A stretch of 57,633 nucleotides of DNA from Bacteroidales bacterium (GCA_017519865.1 JAFWRQ010000035.1:1-57633); one strand, 5' to 3'. Shown: positions 8,916-16,753, counted from the first letter of the stretch. The notes: generated by a model from the letters alone, not told the origin. Numbers and translations are program-made.

Positions 8916-9851
8916 ATGATTTACGATTCCCTTACTTCCCTTGTGGGCAACACTCCGTTGCTGCGCGTTTCCGGCCTTGATGGCCAATTGGCGGAAATCA
9001 TCCTGAAACTTGAGTATTTCAATCCCGGCGGAAGCGTCAAGGACCGCGTGGCCCTTGCGATGATCGAGGATGCCGAATCGAAGGGCATCCTTCTGCCGGG
9101 AGCATCCATCATAGAGCCGACGAGCGGCAACACCGGCGTCGGCCTTGCCTGGGTAGGCCGTTCCAAGGGCTACCGGGTAGTGCTCACCATGCCCGATACT
9201 ATGAGCCAGGAACGCCGGAGCCTACTCAGGGCACTTGGTGCCGAACTGGTCCTGACACCCGGCTCCGAGGGCATGAAAGGCGCCATCCGCAAGGCGGAGG
9301 AACTGCGTGACTCCACGCCAGGCGCCGTCATCCTCGGCCAGTTCGTCAATCCGGCCAATCCCGCCGTACACGAGCGTACGACTGCGGAGGAGATCTGGCG
9401 CGACACAGACGGTCGCCTGGACATCTTCGTGGCGGGAGTGGGCACGGGAGGTACCGTCAGCGGTACCGGGCGGGCGCTCAAGCGCCACGATCCCGCAGTG
9501 CGTGTCGTGGCCGTCGAGCCCGCAGGTTCGCCAGTGCTCTCCACCGGCGTCCCCGGCAAGCACGGCATCCAGGGCATCGGCGCGGGCTTCGTGCCCGCCA
9601 CCTACGACGCTTCCGCCATCGACTCCGTCCTGACGGTGGAGGATAAGGAAGCTGTCGGCGCTTCGAGGCTGCTGGCCGCGCGGCTGTGCCTTCTGGTGGG
9701 CATCAGTTCCGGCGCAGCATTCGCTGCCGCCCTGAGGCTTGCGCGTCAACCGGAGAATGCCGGCAAGCGCATAGTCGCCCTGCTCCCGGACACAGGCGAG
9801 CGCTATCTCTCCACAGTATTGTATGCATTTGACGAATATCCCGTAGAATAA
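8916..9851 (+). CDS. cysK: Cysteine synthase (O-acetylserine sulfhydrylase)
   Basis: PLP enzyme of about 311 residues that replaces the acetyl group of O-acetylserine with sulfide to give cysteine. PLP Lys42 lies in NPGGSVKDR, the substrate loop is PTSGNTG (68-74), the phosphate-binding glycine loop is GVGTGGTVSG, and GISSGAA is near the end. The start at 8916 is chosen because the longer frame from 8880 would begin in the terminator tail. It overlaps cysE by one base (TAATG), so the two are translationally coupled. Expression is probably controlled by the leader at 8755-8881. Confidence 0.95.
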   Translation: MIYDSLTSLVGNTPLLRVSGLDGQLAEIILKLEYFNPGGSVKDRVALAMIEDAESKGILLPGASIIEPTSGNTGVGLAWVGRSKGYRVVLTMPDTMSQERRSLLRALGAELVLTPGSEGMKGAIRKAEELRDSTPGAVILGQFVNPANPAVHERTTAEEIWRDTDGRLDIFVAGVGTGGTVSGTGRALKRHDPAVRVVAVEPAGSPVLSTGVPGKHGIQGIGAGFVPATYDASAIDSVLTVEDKEAVGASRLLAARLCLLVGISSGAAFAAALRLARQPENAGKRIVALLPDTGERYLSTVLYAFDEYPVE

Positions 9852-10588
9852 TGAGCGTATCCCTCAACCAGACTGTCGGACATCTCAAGTCGCTGATGTC
9901 CAGCGTAAAGGATGTCGTTTTCCCGATGTACAGCGAAGTGCGTACCGAAAGCGCCCTTTCCAATATCTCCGACCGCCTGGCTGCCGTCAGTTCCCGTGAT
10001 GTCGCGGAGGCCTTCATCGGAAGGCTTCCGGCCATCCGGGAGCTCGTGGAAACCGACGTCGAGGCCGTCGTCCACAACGACCCTGCCGCCAGCGATCCCA
10101 GGGAGGTGGTTTTCTGCTATCCCGCCGTCACCGCCATGCTCTATTACCGCACGGCTCACGAACTCCATCTCCTGGGGGTCCCGGTCATACCGCGCATGCT
10201 CACCGAGTATGCGCACTCGGTGACCGGCATCGACATCCATCCCGCCGCGGTGATCGGTGACCATTTCGCCATCGACCACGGCACCGGGGTGGTGATAGGG
10301 GAGACGTCAGTCATCGGTAGTCATGTGACGCTCTATCAAGGAGTTACTTTGGGAGCGAAGAACTTCTCGTACGATAGTGAGGGCCATCCGATGCGCATCC
10401 CCCGTCATCCCGTCCTCGAGGACAACGTCACGGTTTATTCCAACGCCTCCATCCTCGGACGCATCACCATCGGCGAGGGGTCCGTCATAGGCGGCAACGT
10501 GTGGCTGACGCATTCTGTGCCGAAGCATTCGCGTATCCTGCAAGGGAAAGTACAGGACCTTGGTTTTACCGACGGAGCGGGAATCTGA
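9851..10588 (+). CDS. cysE: Serine O-acetyltransferase
   Basis: Left-handed beta-helix acyltransferase of 245 residues that makes O-acetylserine from serine and acetyl-CoA, supplying the substrate of the CysK encoded just upstream. Family motifs: IDIHPAAVIG, DHGTGVVIGET, LYQGVTLGA and the hexapeptide run ITIGEGSVIGGNVWL. The N-terminal helical part is typical of the longer SAT form. Start and stop overlap with cysK by one base. Known SATs are feedback-inhibited by cysteine, so attenuation of this operon would be a second level of control. Confidence 0.95.
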   Translation: MSVSLNQTVGHLKSLMSSVKDVVFPMYSEVRTESALSNISDRLAAVSSRDVAEAFIGRLPAIRELVETDVEAVVHNDPAASDPREVVFCYPAVTAMLYYRTAHELHLLGVPVIPRMLTEYAHSVTGIDIHPAAVIGDHFAIDHGTGVVIGETSVIGSHVTLYQGVTLGAKNFSYDSEGHPMRIPRHPVLEDNVTVYSNASILGRITIGEGSVIGGNVWLTHSVPKHSRILQGKVQDLGFTDGAGI

Positions 10589-10606
10589 CGTTTTTAGGCC
10601 CGATTC

Positions 10607-10637
10607 TTGGACATTGCGAAGAAAATCACTTACTTTG
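10607..10637 (+). promoter_or_regulatory. Promoter of the outer-membrane protein gene at 10658
   Basis: TTG at 10607-10609, a 20-base spacer and TTACTTTG at 10630-10637. It lies after the cysE stop and 20 bases before the ATG, and excludes a longer upstream start. Confidence 0.5.
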
Positions 10638-10657
10638 TATGCTTAAATGATAACAAT

Positions 10658-11479
10658 ATGAAGAGATTTTTCTTCCTTGCCGCCCTTCTGGCGATCCTTA
10701 TGCCTGCCCGCGTCTCCGCCCAGGCTGACCTTCCTTTCAGTATGTCAGCCGGTGTCAGCGTCGGCGTGATGGACGGCGCAGGTGTAGGCCTCGCTTTCGG
10801 TGTCCTGGACAACCTCAATGTCCGCGTCGGTTACGGTGTCATCCCGTCTTTCCTCATTCCGGAATATGCCATCGACCTCCCCACCTGGGGCAACAACCCC
10901 GCTACCAGCACCGCCCTTTCGGGCAGTATCGCAGGCAGCGGCAATCTCCTTGTAGACTATCACCCCACGGGCGGTTCCTTCCGCATTACCGCGGGTATGT
11001 TCCTCGGGGCAAAGGATTATATCAACTTCTTTAATACCAAGGCATTGCCTGACTCATATCATCAGGCCGGAGTAAGTTATTATGTTGACGGCGATACTTC
11101 CGACATGACCAAGTTCTATCGCATCCAGTCCGACGAGAACGGTATCGTCAGTGCGGCATTCAAGTCCGCTTCTGTCAGGCCTTTCATCGGTGTCGGCTTC
11201 GGCTCCGCCGTGCCCAAGAACCGCGTCGGCATGACCTTTGACCTCGGCGTCGAGTACATTGGAGGCATGGACCTCCGCACCGATGCCCGCAACAGGAAAG
11301 GCGATCTCGAAAACATCGCCCTTACGACGGATGGAGTACTCCAGACTATCTATGAGATCCGCGGCCATGGAGCAGAACGCCCCATGTCCTATGACAAATA
11401 TGTTTCATATGTTGACAAACTCCGCTCGCTTCCCGTCCTTCCGGTGGCTCGCCTGAGCGTTTTCGTCAAACTGTTTTAA
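10658..11479 (+). CDS. Outer-membrane beta-barrel protein, uncharacterised
   Basis: 273 residues with a signal peptide (MKRFFFLAALLAILMPARVSAQ). Alternating hydrophobic strands rich in Gly and aromatics (SAGVSVGVMDGAGVGLAFGVL, VRPFIGVGFGSAVPK, GMTFDLGVEYIGG) and a last residue Phe are typical of a small outer-membrane barrel. It resembles the many porin-like or OMP_b-brl-like proteins of Bacteroidales but no specific family is recognised. Two lipoprotein genes follow in the same direction, the first only 12 nt away, suggesting a common transcript and a surface assembly. Confidence 0.65.
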   Translation: MKRFFFLAALLAILMPARVSAQADLPFSMSAGVSVGVMDGAGVGLAFGVLDNLNVRVGYGVIPSFLIPEYAIDLPTWGNNPATSTALSGSIAGSGNLLVDYHPTGGSFRITAGMFLGAKDYINFFNTKALPDSYHQAGVSYYVDGDTSDMTKFYRIQSDENGIVSAAFKSASVRPFIGVGFGSAVPKNRVGMTFDLGVEYIGGMDLRTDARNRKGDLENIALTTDGVLQTIYEIRGHGAERPMSYDKYVSYVDKLRSLPVLPVARLSVFVKLF

Positions 11480-11491
11480 GACCAGAGAGTT

Positions 11492-12379
11492 ATGAAAAGT
11501 TATAAGATCCTGATTGCAGCGCTTCTCGTACTGCCCGTCTTCTTCTCCTGTGGGGGTAAGAACAACCACACCCCCGATAACCCGAATACTCCGTCGACAC
11601 CATCGACACCGTCGAATCCGACCACGCCTACCAATCCGGATAACCCTCCGACCCCTCCGACTCCTCCGGAGCCGGAACCGGAACCGCCCATCGAGTTCCG
11701 CAGGACCGTGCGTTTCGGCCAGGTTATCCTTTCCTTCAACAGCAGCAACGACTTCATCGCCATCTATCCTGAGTCGGTCATGACCAAGTCCGGAGATTCC
11801 CGCAAGATTTCCACCGGCACCTACACCTTCTCCCAGGAAGACAAGACTTATACCCTCAAGGATCTCGGCAAACTCGAAGTCCTGAAGGACGACAAGGTCG
11901 CGTTCACTCCCAAGGACGGAGAACGTAAGGAATATACGGCCAAGACGTCTTTGATCGTTGACAACGAGAAGACTGAGGCGTACCTCGTAAACAAGAGCTG
12001 GACCATCAACGAGTCCATCCTCAAGTTCCGCGGAGCCAACTACTCCTTCGACGGACTGGACCTCAACGAGGTCGAGAAGATCGCCCGTGACCAGGGCATC
12101 CAGTTCAAGTACCATATGAAGGATGGCATGGTGGCGAAGAAACTCATAGTCACCGATGCCTTGGTTGCCGCCGAGTTCAAGAACGGCGAGTCCTATGCCG
12201 CCGAGCATACACTTCGTTCCGGAACGTCATTCGACCTCTCCGAGTTCACCAACGCCCTCAAGGGATCCGCTACGATCCAGTTCGACAAGGAAGATCCGCA
12301 GTGGTGCTATCTCACCATCAAGACCACTCTTGACGAGTCTCCCGCCGAGGTCGTGTTTACTCTGAAGGAAATTAAATAA
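11492..12379 (+). CDS. Surface lipoprotein with Pro/Thr-rich linker
   Basis: 295 residues. Lipobox VFFSC gives a lipidated Cys, followed by a low-complexity linker (about 25-65) of Pro with Thr, Ser, Asn and Glu, built from short TPS/TPP/EPEP units. After it comes a beta-rich domain (RTVRFGQVILSFNSSNDF onward) with no recognised catalytic motif. The linker probably lifts the folded domain away from the membrane. A terminator-like hairpin follows the stop. Function unknown. Confidence 0.7.
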   Translation: MKSYKILIAALLVLPVFFSCGGKNNHTPDNPNTPSTPSTPSNPTTPTNPDNPPTPPTPPEPEPEPPIEFRRTVRFGQVILSFNSSNDFIAIYPESVMTKSGDSRKISTGTYTFSQEDKTYTLKDLGKLEVLKDDKVAFTPKDGERKEYTAKTSLIVDNEKTEAYLVNKSWTINESILKFRGANYSFDGLDLNEVEKIARDQGIQFKYHMKDGMVAKKLIVTDALVAAEFKNGESYAAEHTLRSGTSFDLSEFTNALKGSATIQFDKEDPQWCYLTIKTTLDESPAEVVFTLKEIK

Positions 12380-12400
12380 CATACAGAATAATCTTTGTGC

Positions 12401-12438
12401 ATGGTTTTTGCTTCCTCAGGAAGTGAAAACCATTTTTT
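12401..12438 (+). terminator. Strong terminator-like hairpin just upstream of the next start codon
   Basis: ATGGTTTT (12401-12408) and CTTCC (12411-12415) pair with GGAAG (12419-12423) and AAAACCAT (12426-12433); the two bases between them form G-U pairs and the loop is TCA. A T-run follows to 12438. The next ATG is at 12446, too close for a separate promoter after the hairpin. It may end the upstream gene with partial read-through or act as an attenuator for the downstream one. Confidence 0.8.
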
Positions 12439-12445
12439 ATACGCT

Positions 12446-14191
12446 ATGAAACGGATTTTACGCTATTTCTGCCTCGCGGCGGCATTTGCCGGCCTGCTGA
12501 CTGGCGCCGGCTCCTGCATATCTTCGACCAGCCATCATCGCGGTGGCCACGATCCCTATTCGCCCGACGATCCTACCCGCCCGGGTGAGAACACGGAAGA
12601 ACTCCGTGACATCACCCTCACTACCGGATACGGCGAGTATTGGGGACAGTGGTACAACAACAAATCTGACAGTTTCCTCATATATCTGTACGAAGGCCCC
12701 ACCGACAGCCAGGGCAATTTCACCGGCGCAGCCCATATGCTGACCCTCGATGTCCTGCTGCCCAAGACCGGCGAGCTCAAACTCAAGCAAGGGGTTTACC
12801 GCTGTACCGACAGGGAAGGGGAAACCATGATATTCATACCCTCCTACGAGTCCATCAACGAGCAGGGCGAGAAATACCTCGACGGGTCCACCCTGTATGT
12901 CCAGCGTGACAAGAACCACGGCAACACCTATGCTATCACTGATGGTACACTTATCGTAAAGACCCTCGTGACAGGACGTTACGAGATAGAGGCTACGATC
13001 GTGGCGAACGGAGGGGAGTATACCTTCCACTATAAGGGAGCCATAAACATAGAGGACAAGACCCAGGGAGGCCAGGGAGGCGATACCGGCATTCCCGGAC
13101 AGGATACTTACAGCCTGAAGGCAAAGGCCCTCTATAACGGAGAGGTCTATGACGGCAGCGACGATTATACCCTGTACCTGTATTACGGCGAGTATCTCGA
13201 CAACGGAGACTTCAAGACCGTCGGCACCGAGATGGTGTTCGAGATCCTGACGAAGAAGACCGGCGAGATGGTCATCACTCCCGGAAAGTACACCTGCACC
13301 GGAAACGATTTCACTGTAGGACACTTCCTCGAGGGATTGGAGGAGGACGGGACGACCTTCCCTTCCTATCTGTACAGGCAGTATGACAACAAGGGCAACT
13401 ACAGCCTCGAACTCGTGACAGGTGGAGACCTGACCATCTCCAAGTCCGGATCCGAGTATCAGGTCAGGGCGTCGTTCACCACGCCTTCAGGGTCGTTCCT
13501 CAGCGAATACAAGGGACCCATTACCATCACCGACAACCGTAAGGAGGAAGTCCCCAAGGATATCGAGATGAAGGACATCTCGAAGGTCGTCGCCCTGGAC
13601 TGCGGGCAGGTCTGGGACGGCATCGAGTGCACCGACTACCGCGACTGGATCCTGTATTTCTATGACAAGGATGCGGAATCCACCAACGAATATACTTGTG
13701 TCGAATTCCTTACCAAGGAGAATGTCAAGGGCTCTCTCCCGGATATGACCCTCGACAAGGTCGTCCAGGTCGGCAACCCTTCGGACTTCGTCCCCGGTGT
13801 CATCATTGGCGGTTATACCGACGATGACAGTTACGCATGGGGTACATGGTACTGCAAGGGCGGCACGGCCCACTATGCGGCCACAAAGGGTACTCTTGGA
13901 GTCAAGCATTCCGGTGACGATTATGCACTGTCCTTCGACTTCGCGGACGAGGAGTACAACGGCACCTTCAAGGGCAGCTATACCGGTCCGGTGGAGTTCA
14001 AGGTAGACCAGGGCGCGTCGGGCACGGCGCGCAGGTCCGCGGGCAAGGCTTTCAGCCCGCGCCGCGGAGCGATGGTACCGCGCACGGCCGCGCCCGCAGG
14101 GCGTCAGGCCGTCGGCCAGGGCCGCAAGGCGGCTCCCGCCGCCCCCGCCCCGGCACTGCGCCGCACCCGCACCCTGCCGCAGGCAGACTAA
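12446..14191 (+). CDS. Lipoprotein with three repeated beta domains and an Arg/Ala/Pro-rich tail
   Basis: About 581 residues from the ATG at 12446 (MKRILRYFCLAAAFAGLL, lipobox GAGSC). Three divergent copies of a roughly 150-residue domain follow, the first two ending in YKGAINI and YKGPITI and the third in YTGPVEF. Each copy has an early W/Y-rich strand and a later TGEL/TGEM turn. The last about 60 residues change to a basic Ala/Pro/Arg-rich stretch (RRSAGKAFSPRRGAMVPR) encoded by very GC-rich DNA, unlike the rest. No enzyme motif is seen; surface binding or scaffold function is a guess. Confidence 0.65.
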   Translation: MKRILRYFCLAAAFAGLLTGAGSCISSTSHHRGGHDPYSPDDPTRPGENTEELRDITLTTGYGEYWGQWYNNKSDSFLIYLYEGPTDSQGNFTGAAHMLTLDVLLPKTGELKLKQGVYRCTDREGETMIFIPSYESINEQGEKYLDGSTLYVQRDKNHGNTYAITDGTLIVKTLVTGRYEIEATIVANGGEYTFHYKGAINIEDKTQGGQGGDTGIPGQDTYSLKAKALYNGEVYDGSDDYTLYLYYGEYLDNGDFKTVGTEMVFEILTKKTGEMVITPGKYTCTGNDFTVGHFLEGLEEDGTTFPSYLYRQYDNKGNYSLELVTGGDLTISKSGSEYQVRASFTTPSGSFLSEYKGPITITDNRKEEVPKDIEMKDISKVVALDCGQVWDGIECTDYRDWILYFYDKDAESTNEYTCVEFLTKENVKGSLPDMTLDKVVQVGNPSDFVPGVIIGGYTDDDSYAWGTWYCKGGTAHYAATKGTLGVKHSGDDYALSFDFADEEYNGTFKGSYTGPVEFKVDQGASGTARRSAGKAFSPRRGAMVPRTAAPAGRQAVGQGRKAAPAAPAPALRRTRTLPQAD

Positions 14192-14193
14192 AG

Positions 14194-14207
14194 GATGATT
14201 AATCATC
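14194..14207. repeat. 14-bp perfect palindrome
   Basis: GATGATTAATCATC lies 3 bases after a stop codon and about 30 bases upstream of the tmRNA promoter box. It could be an operator or part of a transcript end; no known site was recognised. Confidence 0.4.
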
Positions 14208-14209
14208 AA

Positions 14210-14251
14210 AGTGGTGCAAGGTTCGCATATTATTGCTAACTTTGCACCACT
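14210..14251 (+). promoter_or_regulatory. tmRNA promoter (TAACTTTG) enclosed by an inverted repeat
   Basis: TAACTTTG at 14237-14244 matches TAnnTTTG, 17 bases before the mature tmRNA 5' end. AGTGGTGCAA (14210-14219) and TTGCACCACT (14242-14251) are perfect inverted arms 22 bases apart; the right arm overlaps the -7 box. The repeat may end the upstream transcript or serve as a regulatory site. Confidence 0.6.
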
Positions 14252-14260
14252 ATTTGTTCT

Positions 14261-14657
14261 GGGGATGTTTTGGTTTTGACAGCATCGATGCGGGACAGTA
14301 AGCACGCCGTGAGTCGGAAGCCCTCACGTAAATACCAGTTTCCAAAAAACTAGTTGGCAACAACAATTACGCACTCGCTGCTTAATTTGACCAAGTCAAA
14401 TGGCTTAATCCGATCCGCCTAGGCTGCGGGTCAGACGAGTATCCCTCCGGGCTTTATGCCGGTTATGACCGGGTCAAGGGGTATCATTCAAACCGGACGC
14501 GTGGGGTAATTCCTCTGAATCCTCACTAAGACGCAGGGGATAAGCTTCGGGTGGCCCGCCTTCCGGCAGCCCGTCGCCGACAATCAAAGGACGGATAAGC
14601 GTGTAGAAAGCTCTCTTGTGCGTTGTTTGGACGGCGGTTCGAGTCCGCCCATCTCCA
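14261..14657 (+). ncRNA. ssrA: Transfer-messenger RNA (tmRNA)
   Basis: The tmRNA frees stalled ribosomes and tags the unfinished peptide. The 5' end GGGGATG pairs with CATCTCC near the 3' end to form the acceptor stem, and GGTTCGAGTCC before it is the T arm. CCA does not appear to be encoded. The tag frame at 14356-14385 reads GNNNYALAA then TAA, close to the Bacteroidetes tag pattern ending NYALAA. Conserved opening TTTTGGTTTTGACAGCATCG is visible. Length is about 397 nt. Confidence 0.95.
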
Positions 14658-14659
14658 CG

Positions 14660-14687
14660 AAAAAGCCGGTCGGACGACCGGCTTTTT
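14660..14687. terminator. Bidirectional terminator between tmRNA and the thioesterase gene
   Basis: AAAAAGCCGGTC (14660-14671) pairs with GACCGGCTTTTT (14676-14687) around a GGAC tetraloop. It has A- and T-runs on both sides, so it can end tmRNA and the convergent gene. Confidence 0.9.
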
Positions 14688-14691
14688 CAGT

Positions 14692-15105
14692 TTACTGCAG
14701 GTTCTTGAAGGAATGTGGAACACGGCCGGTGTAGGCCTGGCCGGTGAAGGTGGCGACGTGTACGCCTTCCTGGTTCGAGACTATGACTTCGGCGGTGGGG
14801 ATGCGGTGATGGCCGCAGACGATGCGGCCTTCAGCGCGGAGGATATCTCCTTCGCGGGCGGATACGTGGTAGTAGATGGTGGAGTTGATGGCGAACGTGA
14901 GGAACTCGCCCTGATTCACGAGCGCGGCGAACACGAGGTCGGCGAGCGTGAAGATGGCTCCGCCCTGGCAGACGCCGCCGGCGTTGAGGTGTCCGGGGCC
15001 CACTTTCATCTCGGCCCGGGCGGTGCCGGGGCCGATTTCGATGAGTTGCGCACCGCTGGCGGCGGCGAAGCGGTCGCCTGTGTTAAGGTAGTCTTTGAGA
15101 GTCAT
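14692..15105 (-). CDS. PaaI-like hotdog-fold thioesterase
   Basis: 137 residues of the PaaI/YdiI hotdog family, which hydrolyses acyl-CoA or aryl-CoA thioesters in the cytosol. The motif HLNAGGVCQGGAIFTLADLVFAA contains the family's Asn-Gly-Gly-Ala helix, and AINSTIYYHVSA is the second strand pair. The ATG at 15105 is used: an upstream GTG at 15135 overlaps the promoter box and cannot be in the message. The natural substrate is unknown. Confidence 0.85.
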   Translation of the reverse strand: MTLKDYLNTGDRFAAASGAQLIEIGPGTARAEMKVGPGHLNAGGVCQGGAIFTLADLVFAALVNQGEFLTFAINSTIYYHVSAREGDILRAEGRIVCGHHRIPTAEVIVSNQEGVHVATFTGQAYTGRVPHSFKNLQ

Positions 15106-15134
15106 TGTGCGGGGAATGAGGGGTTTTGCAGACA

Positions 15135-15142
15135 CAAATATA
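15135..15142 (-). promoter_or_regulatory. -7 box (TATATTTG) for the thioesterase gene
   Basis: TATATTTG on the minus strand, 29 bases before the ATG at 15105, matches TAnnTTTG exactly and decides the start. Confidence 0.55.
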
Positions 15143-15186
15143 GGAAACCTTCATCAAGGAATGATGCGGATGCGGCCTGTTTTTTG

Positions 15187-15216
15187 TTTGAAAATGCAGT
15201 AGAATGACTATATTTG
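15187..15216 (+). promoter_or_regulatory. Promoter of the plug-domain lipoprotein gene
   Basis: TTTG at 15187-15190, 18-base spacer, TATATTTG at 15209-15216. It is one of the best matches to the Bacteroidetes -33/-7 pattern in the window and shows that the ATG at 15237 is the start. Confidence 0.7.
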
Positions 15217-15236
15217 AAAGAATAATCGGAATGGAT

Positions 15237-15800
15237 ATGAAAAAGATCTTCATACTTGCAGTGGCTGCCGCCGCTCTTTGCGCCTGCGGCAGTTCCCGTG
15301 TTGCGACCAACGTCTACAGTGCCGATGACGACACTGTCGGTGAAGAAGCAGTCAATGTCGGCTATGGGACCGTTGACAAGAAGTCCCTTACCTACTCTGT
15401 GACCCAGGTGGAAGTCAATGACAATGAATCTGTGGTTTACACCGACATTTGGGAGTATTTGCGCGGACGCGTCCCCGGCGTCATGATCGGCAATTCAGCT
15501 CCTGGCCAGACTCCTTCCATAGTTGTCCGTGGTATAGGTTCCGTCAACAGCTCTACCCAGCCGCTCTTCATCCTTGACGGTGTTGAGACTCCCGACATCT
15601 CGTTCCTCAACCCCAATGACGTCGCTAACGTCAGTGTCCTGAAGGATGCATCTGCGTCCATCTACGGCACCCGTGGAGGCAATGGCGTCATCCTGATCAC
15701 CACCAAGACCGCCAAGGAGGTCGCGCGTCGCGAGGCTGCCGCCAAGAAGGAGGCGCGCCAGGCCGCCAAGGCTGCACGTCAGGAAAGGAAAAAAAAGTAA
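15237..15800 (+). CDS. Lipoprotein consisting of a TonB-receptor plug domain and a basic tail
   Basis: 187 residues. Signal with lipobox (AAAALCAC) then an isolated plug domain of the SusC/RagA kind: DIWEYLRGRVPGVMIG, PSIVVRGIGSVNSSTQPLFILDG, DVANVSVLKDASASIYGTRG and GVILITTK. In a SusC receptor this segment plugs a 22-strand barrel; here no barrel follows, in this gene or the next. The C-terminal 30 residues are almost all Ala, Lys, Arg and Glu, likely helical. Similar plug-only proteins occur in Bacteroidales, but I know no assigned role. It has its own promoter and converges on the pseudouridine synthase gene. Confidence 0.85.
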   Translation: MKKIFILAVAAAALCACGSSRVATNVYSADDDTVGEEAVNVGYGTVDKKSLTYSVTQVEVNDNESVVYTDIWEYLRGRVPGVMIGNSAPGQTPSIVVRGIGSVNSSTQPLFILDGVETPDISFLNPNDVANVSVLKDASASIYGTRGGNGVILITTKTAKEVARREAAAKKEARQAAKAARQERKKK

Positions 15801-15806
15801 CCGGAA

Positions 15807-16751
15807 TCAAATACGGCCGAAGGCCGCAGGCAGGGGAGAGCTGAACCGCAGTATCTCCCCTCCGTAAGGATTGCGCAGGGTGAGGGAACCCGCGTGCAGC
15901 GCCGTACGTCCGCCGAAACTCACGCTTGAACCGTACTTGCGGTCTCCGGCGACGGGATGGCCGAGAACCTCTGCGGCGTGGACGCGTATCTGGTGCTTCC
16001 TGCCCGTCTCCAGGCGGAAATCCACCACTGCGAACTTGCTCCTCTCGGAGACCACCTGGTAATGGGTCACTGCCCTCATCCCGCCGTCGTCCTCAGGCGA
16101 GGACATCATCTTCAGCGACTTGGGGTTCTCGGTCAGCCAGCTTTCTATCCTGCCGGACTTCTGCTCGGGACAGCCCTCGAGCAAGGCGGTAAACGTAAGA
16201 TCCTGGACCAGTTCGTTCCATTTGCTCTGGAGGAGTTCCTTGGTGTATTCGTCCTTGGCGAGTAGCATCAGACCGGAGGCATCGCGGTCCAGCCTGTGTA
16301 TGAGGAAAACGCGGGAGGAGTCGCTGTAACTGCCTGTTCCGGCCTTGATGTTGGCCCGCTTCTCAGTGTGCATGTAGTCCGTCATAAGGGACTGTACGGA
16401 CTTCGCACGTTTCCCGTCCTTGGCGGATTTCTGTGTGGTGGTGGGGACGCCGGCATTCTTGTCGATAACTAACAGATGAGCGTCTTCGTAAACGATGGAG
16501 ATGCCCTCGCGGCGCAGCAGGGTCAAAGCGTCCGCCTTCATGTCACGGCCGATGGAAGCGCCCTTGGAAAGTATCTCGACGGTGTCTCCGGCTTTCAAGG
16601 GCCAGTCGAATGCGGTACGGTTCTCGCCGTTGACCAGGACGCGTCCGTCCTTGAGGTATGCTTTCACTCCCGTGCGGCTCTGCTGCGGGAAAAGCTCGAA
16701 GAGACAGTTCAAAAGCGAGGAGTCGTGGGAAACGGTGAATCTTTGTGCCAT
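15807..16751 (-). CDS. RluA-family pseudouridine synthase
   Basis: 314 residues converting specific uridines in rRNA or tRNA to pseudouridine. An N-terminal S4-like RNA-binding part (GVKAYLKDGRVLVNGENRTAFDWPLKAGD) precedes the catalytic domain; HRLDRDASGLMLLAKD holds the catalytic Asp, and GRKHQIRVHAAEVLGHPVAGDRKYG is the second family motif. The ATG at 16751 is 2 nt after the stop of the upstream gene, so it is the second gene of a leftward pair. Which uridine it modifies cannot be told; RluD- or RluC-like sites are possible. Confidence 0.9.
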   Translation of the reverse strand: MAQRFTVSHDSSLLNCLFELFPQQSRTGVKAYLKDGRVLVNGENRTAFDWPLKAGDTVEILSKGASIGRDMKADALTLLRREGISIVYEDAHLLVIDKNAGVPTTTQKSAKDGKRAKSVQSLMTDYMHTEKRANIKAGTGSYSDSSRVFLIHRLDRDASGLMLLAKDEYTKELLQSKWNELVQDLTFTALLEGCPEQKSGRIESWLTENPKSLKMMSSPEDDGGMRAVTHYQVVSERSKFAVVDFRLETGRKHQIRVHAAEVLGHPVAGDRKYGSSVSFGGRTALHAGSLTLRNPYGGEILRFSSPLPAAFGRI

Positions 16752-16753
16752 GG

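Noticed and set aside
15106-15135. GTG start at 15135 for the thioesterase
   Set aside because: It overlaps the TATATTTG box, so the message begins after it.
15204-15236. Upstream start for the plug-domain lipoprotein
   Set aside because: The ATG at 15204 lies before the -7 box, so it is not in the message; the lipoprotein signal begins at 15237.
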